NCBI RefSeq assembly: GCF_015546965.1
Contig: NZ_JADMUF010000001.1
Location: 310,001-374,000, forward strand
Length of the DNA: 64,000 bases
Reading direction: 5' to 3'
From: Collinsella aerofaciens
Lineage (GTDB): Bacteria > Actinomycetota > Coriobacteriia > Coriobacteriales > Coriobacteriaceae
Shown: in pieces, positions 60,648 to 64,000 of the stretch
Layout: every line of letters begins with the position of its first letter
Position numbering within the stretch: position 1 is the stretch's first letter
Position numbers and translations under genes: made by a program
Notes under the pieces: model-generated
Seen by the model: only the letters and a program-made list of their open reading frames with translations
Told to the model about the DNA's origin: nothing
Databases searched by the model: none

Positions 60648-61904
60648 ATGCAAGAATCCAAAGATCTTGAATTCAAGGAATGCGTCACCAATTCGTTCCT
60701 TAAAACCGTCTCCGCTTATGCAAATGGCACGGGAGGACGCGTTCTATTTGGAATTAACGACGACGGAGAAGCCGTTGGCCTCGATGACCCCAAGCAGACC
60801 TGCCTGGATATCGAAAACAAGATTAACGATTCGATCATCCCCCAGCCCGATTACTCCCTAAAGATCGACGAGCCCGATGCAACCGTGGAGCTTACGGTCT
60901 TTCCCGGCAGATCGAAGCCTTACCTATACCGCTCGAAGGCATACAAGCGCAATGACACCGCGACCATTCCAGTTGATACCCTAGGCCTTTCGCGTCTTGT
61001 ACTCGAGGGTCAAAACCTCTCCTTTGAGCAGCTCCCGGCAAACAAACAAGATTTATCTTTCACCGTTTTAGAGAATCGTCTAACAGCAAAACTTTCGCTT
61101 CAGTCATTCACAACCGATACTCTCAAAACCCTTGGCCTGCTTGATGAAACCGGAACCTACAACAACGCGGCAGAACTGCTCGCGGACGAGAATGGCTTCC
61201 CGGGTATCGACATCGCAGTGTTTGGTGAAACTATCAACCTCATTAAGCAGCGCAAGACTCTTGAACATGCATCCGTTCTAGCGGAAATTGACGGAGCCCT
61301 TGAGCTTTTCGAAGCCCAGTACTGCTACGAAGAGATCCAGGGGATGGAGCGGATCCGCAAGGAGCTCATTCCGCTCGAAGCATTCCGCGAGGCCATTACC
61401 AATGCAGTCGTTCATAGGACTTGGGATGCGCCCGCACACATCCGCATCTCGATGTTCGACGACCGTGTGGAAGTCGCTTCGCCCGGCGGCTTGCCGGCAA
61501 GCATGACCGTCGATGAATATCTGTCCGACATGCTATCCGTTAGACGCAATCGTATTCTTGCCGAAGTCTTTTTGCGCCTGGGTCTTATCGAAGCCTTTGG
61601 AACGGGCATCATGCGAATTCGCGATACCTATAAGGACAGCGTCAGAAAGCCCCGGTTTCAAGTTTCGGATAACGCCATTGTGGTAACACTTCCCCTACTC
61701 ATGGATAACCCGGGGCTCAAAGGCGACGAACTTATCGTATTCGGACTGCTGAGCGGAGTACACCCTCAATCGACAAGCGAGCTTGCGGCCAAAGTCACCT
61801 TTAGTCGCTCGAAGCTTCTTCGCATCCTCAAAAAACTCGTTGAGACAGGCCTGGCGACAGTTGAAGGCACCGGCAGAGGGCAGAAGTATCGCCTGCTACG
61901 CTAG
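60648..61904 (+). CDS. AlbA_2 / Schlafen-type regulator with GHKL ATPase-like domain
   Basis: A 418-aa protein. The N-terminal AlbA_2 domain begins ESKDLEFKECVTNSFLKTVSAYANGTGGRVLFGINDDG; a HATPase_c_4-like part follows (about 235-345: FREAITNAVVHRTWD, VEVASPGGLP, LGLIEAFGTGIMRI); a C-terminal winged helix is at about 365-418. I used ATG 60648 (ACGGAG 8 nt upstream); the longer frame runs back through repeats. Such proteins are annotated as RecG-like or putative transcriptional regulators. The operator array upstream supports DNA binding. Target beyond itself is unknown. Its stop abuts the convergent DeoR gene. Confidence 0.85.
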   Translation: MQESKDLEFKECVTNSFLKTVSAYANGTGGRVLFGINDDGEAVGLDDPKQTCLDIENKINDSIIPQPDYSLKIDEPDATVELTVFPGRSKPYLYRSKAYKRNDTATIPVDTLGLSRLVLEGQNLSFEQLPANKQDLSFTVLENRLTAKLSLQSFTTDTLKTLGLLDETGTYNNAAELLADENGFPGIDIAVFGETINLIKQRKTLEHASVLAEIDGALELFEAQYCYEEIQGMERIRKELIPLEAFREAITNAVVHRTWDAPAHIRISMFDDRVEVASPGGLPASMTVDEYLSDMLSVRRNRILAEVFLRLGLIEAFGTGIMRIRDTYKDSVRKPRFQVSDNAIVVTLPLLMDNPGLKGDELIVFGLLSGVHPQSTSELAAKVTFSRSKLLRILKKLVETGLATVEGTGRGQKYRLLR

Positions 61905-62669
61905 TTAGCAAATGACCTGCGCGTGCTCCTCGATGGCGGAGCGATCCGCGGCGGAGATGCTCGGCTCACATACCACGGCGTCCAGGCTGTCCAGACGGCA
62001 GAAGGTGTAGAAGTCGCGCTTGCCAATCTTGCTGGAATCGGCGATCAGATAGCGCGAGTCGGCCTTGCTAAAGGCGAGCTGCTGGATGCGGCCCTCTTCC
62101 ATGTTAGACGTAGACACGTCGCCGTCCAAAATGCCGTTTGCGCCGATAAAGGCTGCGTCGATCCCCAGTGCGCGCAAGGTGTCCTCGGCCGTGGGGCCCA
62201 CAAAGGCGGCAGTGCGGCGGCGGTACACGCCGCCCACCAGGCACAGTTCGCAGTCTTCGCGCGCCTCGAGCAGGTTAAACACCGAAAGCGAATTGGTCAC
62301 AATGCGCAGGCGAAACGCCGGCAGCATCGAGGCCATCTGCTCAACCGTGGTGCCCGTGCCCAAAAAGATGGTCGAGCCTTCCTCGATAAGCTCCACAGAA
62401 CGGCGCGCAATCTGCAACTTTTCCTCGGCATGCTTGGTGCGCTTTTCGCTGTGCGAATACTCATGGCGCAGCATAGCGTGGGGACGGCCCTGTGCACTGC
62501 GGGCTCCGCCGTGTACGCGCTCGATCTCGCCTAGGCTCGCAAGCTCCTCAAGATCGCGGCGGATCGTCATATCCGAGACACCTAACGCATCGGAAATCTC
62601 TTTAACCGAGACCGTGCCCTGCTCCTCGAGCAGCTGACGAACCTTATCCTGTCGCTCTGCCTTAATCAC
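61905..62669 (-). CDS. lacR: DeoR-family repressor, LacR-like
   Basis: A 254-aa DeoR regulator: N-terminus MIKAERQDKVRQLLEEQGTVSVKEISDALGVSDMTIRRDLEEL, hallmark IERVHGGAR, and DeoRC sensor with FLGTGTTVEQM. N-terminal region resembles LacR of lactic acid bacteria, which represses tagatose-6-phosphate genes. GTG start at 62669 with GAGGA upstream. It is divergent from galactose mutarotase, and AAACAGTAACGAACAA in its promoter resembles a site upstream of lacA. Control of galM and lacABC is an inference. Confidence 0.8.
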   Translation of the reverse strand: MIKAERQDKVRQLLEEQGTVSVKEISDALGVSDMTIRRDLEELASLGEIERVHGGARSAQGRPHAMLRHEYSHSEKRTKHAEEKLQIARRSVELIEEGSTIFLGTGTTVEQMASMLPAFRLRIVTNSLSVFNLLEAREDCELCLVGGVYRRRTAAFVGPTAEDTLRALGIDAAFIGANGILDGDVSTSNMEEGRIQQLAFSKADSRYLIADSSKIGKRDFYTFCRLDSLDAVVCEPSISAADRSAIEEHAQVIC

Positions 62670-62875
62670 GATGAATCCTCGCCGTTCTTTGCGCGTATAT
62701 CATTCAAACAGTAACGAACAAATTGTACCAGACTCGCACGCGTCAAAAATGGACGCCCGCACAGCCCCAATCATCACTTTTTTAAGAAAAATACCCCCTG
62801 CTTTAGTGGGATGTAGTGATAATTTGGCCTGTTCGCGCTACAGTTTGTCCGAAATACATCGATGTTAGGAACCTA
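62670..62875. promoter_or_regulatory. Divergent promoter region, lacR-like gene / galM
   Basis: 206 bp. TTCAAACAGTAACGAACAAATTG near 62702-62725 is the likely DeoR operator. TTTAAGAAAAATACCCCC and a possible -10 (TAGTGATAAT, about 62813-62822) precede galM. Confidence 0.45.
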
Positions 62876-63928
62876 ATGATCACTTCCGAGCTTTTCGGCA
62901 CCGCGCCGTGCGGCACCCCCGTTCATCGCTACACCCTCAACGGGCCCGAGATCTGCGTTCGCATTATGGACTATGGCGCTACCGTGCTGGGTATCGACGT
63001 ACCCGACATCCCCGGCAACGTGCGCGATGTGGTGCTGGGTTTCGATAAGCTCGAGGATTACTTTGACAATCCCGCCTGCTTTGGCGCGACCATCGGCCCC
63101 GTGGCAAACCGCACAGCAGGCGCCACGATCACCGTCAATGACACAGACTGGCATATGCCGGCCAACGAGGGCGCCAACAACCTTCACAGCGACCTTGAGC
63201 ACGGCCTGCATAAACGCGTGTGGGACGTTGAACTCGACGAGACTCACAACGCCGTTCGCATGACCACCTCGCTTGAGGATGGCGAGCTGGGCCTGCCCGG
63301 CAACCGCACCTTTACAGCCGTGTTTACCGTGACGCGCACCGGCGTCTTTCGTATCGAGTATGGCTGCGAGAGCGACCGCGCCACCTACGTGTCCATGACC
63401 AACCACACGTACTTTAACCTTGCCGGCCATAACGCCGGCATGGACTGCGAACATTTCTTTGTCGCCAACGCCGCCCACTACCTGCCCATCAACGAGCAGA
63501 ACATTCCCACCGGCGAGATTGCTCCGGTCGAGGGCACGCCGTTTGACTTCCGTGAGCTGCGCCCCGTCGCTCCCGGCATGGAAGCCGACGACCCGCAGAT
63601 TAAGCAGGCACGTGGCTACGACCACTGCCTGTGCATCGATGGCTATCAGTACGGCCGCAACCTGCGTCGCGCCCTGCATGTCGAGGAGATGTGGACCGGC
63701 CGCGAGCTGGACTACTACACCACCGCCCCGGGCGTGCAGCTCTACACCGGCAACTGGCTTGGCGACGAGCACGCCAAGGACGACGCCAACTATGGTTGGG
63801 GCGCTGGCTTTGCCCTCGAGGCAGAGATGTACCCCGACGCACCGCACCAGCCGCTGTTCCCGCAGGGCATTGTGGGCCCGGGTCACCCCTACAGCAACGT
63901 GATCGAATACCACTTTATGAGGCACTAA
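62876..63928 (+). CDS. galM: Aldose 1-epimerase (galactose mutarotase)
   Basis: A 350-aa enzyme interconverting alpha and beta galactose. Motifs: GATIGPVANRTAGA, NEGANNLHSD (sugar contacts), TNHTYFNLAGH (catalytic His), and PGVQLYTGNWL with VEGTPFDFR; the base Glu lies in GFALEAEMYPDAPHQP. Start ATG 62876 after AGGA. It connects the GH1-released or imported galactose to galK. Divergent from the LacR-like gene. Confidence 0.92.
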   Translation: MITSELFGTAPCGTPVHRYTLNGPEICVRIMDYGATVLGIDVPDIPGNVRDVVLGFDKLEDYFDNPACFGATIGPVANRTAGATITVNDTDWHMPANEGANNLHSDLEHGLHKRVWDVELDETHNAVRMTTSLEDGELGLPGNRTFTAVFTVTRTGVFRIEYGCESDRATYVSMTNHTYFNLAGHNAGMDCEHFFVANAAHYLPINEQNIPTGEIAPVEGTPFDFRELRPVAPGMEADDPQIKQARGYDHCLCIDGYQYGRNLRRALHVEEMWTGRELDYYTTAPGVQLYTGNWLGDEHAKDDANYGWGAGFALEAEMYPDAPHQPLFPQGIVGPGHPYSNVIEYHFMRH

Positions 63929-63954
63929 GCCTACAACGCAACATATCGCACAGC

Positions 63955-63990
63955 AACGCCCGCCGGCACCACCGCCGACGGGCGTTTTAC
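63955..63990 (+). terminator. Terminator after galM
   Basis: AACGCCCG.CGG pairs with CCG.CGGGCGTT around a short loop, then TTTTA. Confidence 0.8.
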
Positions 63991-64000
63991 TACCTAGTCA

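Overview
The window looks like chromosomal DNA of a gut Coriobacteriia member, most likely Collinsella. The basis is high G+C coding DNA, many sugar PTS and LacI genes, a fermentative pyruvate formate-lyase, an agmatine deiminase cluster, GHMP-type galactokinase with a type 2 GalT, and many short palindromic intergenic repeats. The genus is an inference from gene content and style. I saw no rRNA, tRNA, CRISPR array, transposase or integrase.

Layout. 1-5.8 kb: a sucrose/fructoside PTS locus (two GH32 enzymes, an EIIBC and a LacI repressor with visible operators). 6-8.5 kb: pyruvate formate-lyase cleanly split into a 683-aa core and a separate 83-aa glycyl-radical subunit. 9-13.7 kb: a MarR regulator and a heterodimeric ABC exporter. 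14.2-15.3 kb: DAHP synthase. 15.5-18.4 kb: a methionine ABC transporter (metN and a metI-metQ fusion) preceded by a Met-rich leader peptide and a terminator/antiterminator pair, which looks like ribosome-mediated attenuation. 19.2-26.7 kb: an agmatine deiminase locus (two APC antiporters, aguA, aguB) with a divergent membrane-bound LuxR-type regulator resembling AguR. 27-30 kb: a BceAB-like ABC system. 30.2-31.2 kb: a Nudix-Vsr fusion. 31.9-35.1 kb: a class II aldolase, a DeoR regulator and a flavodiiron protein. 35.2-39.4 kb: LacI, galK and galT (Leloir pathway). 39.5-41.3 kb: a DUF4143 ATPase between direct repeats.

41.3-64 kb is a lactose/beta-galactoside region. It has lacC, lacB and lacA (tagatose-6-phosphate pathway), one EIIA-Lac, and three separate units each made of a LacI regulator, an EIICB of the Lac family and a GH1 6-phospho-beta-galactosidase. 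After these come an AlbA_2-type regulator with a dense operator array, a LacR-like DeoR repressor and galactose mutarotase. The three EIICB proteins have no EIIA of their own and probably share the single EIIA. The aldolase at 31.9 kb may complete the tagatose pathway, because no class I lacD is present here.

Non-coding DNA is unusually structured. There are two families of long double-stem hairpins placed just after stop codons (stem sequences differ but stay paired; internal loops are conserved), an 80-bp-period palindromic repeat in three clusters of the beta-galactoside region, a two-copy MITE-like repeat, and several other long inverted repeats. Each LacI paralogue has its own variant of an ACGT-centred operator next to it.
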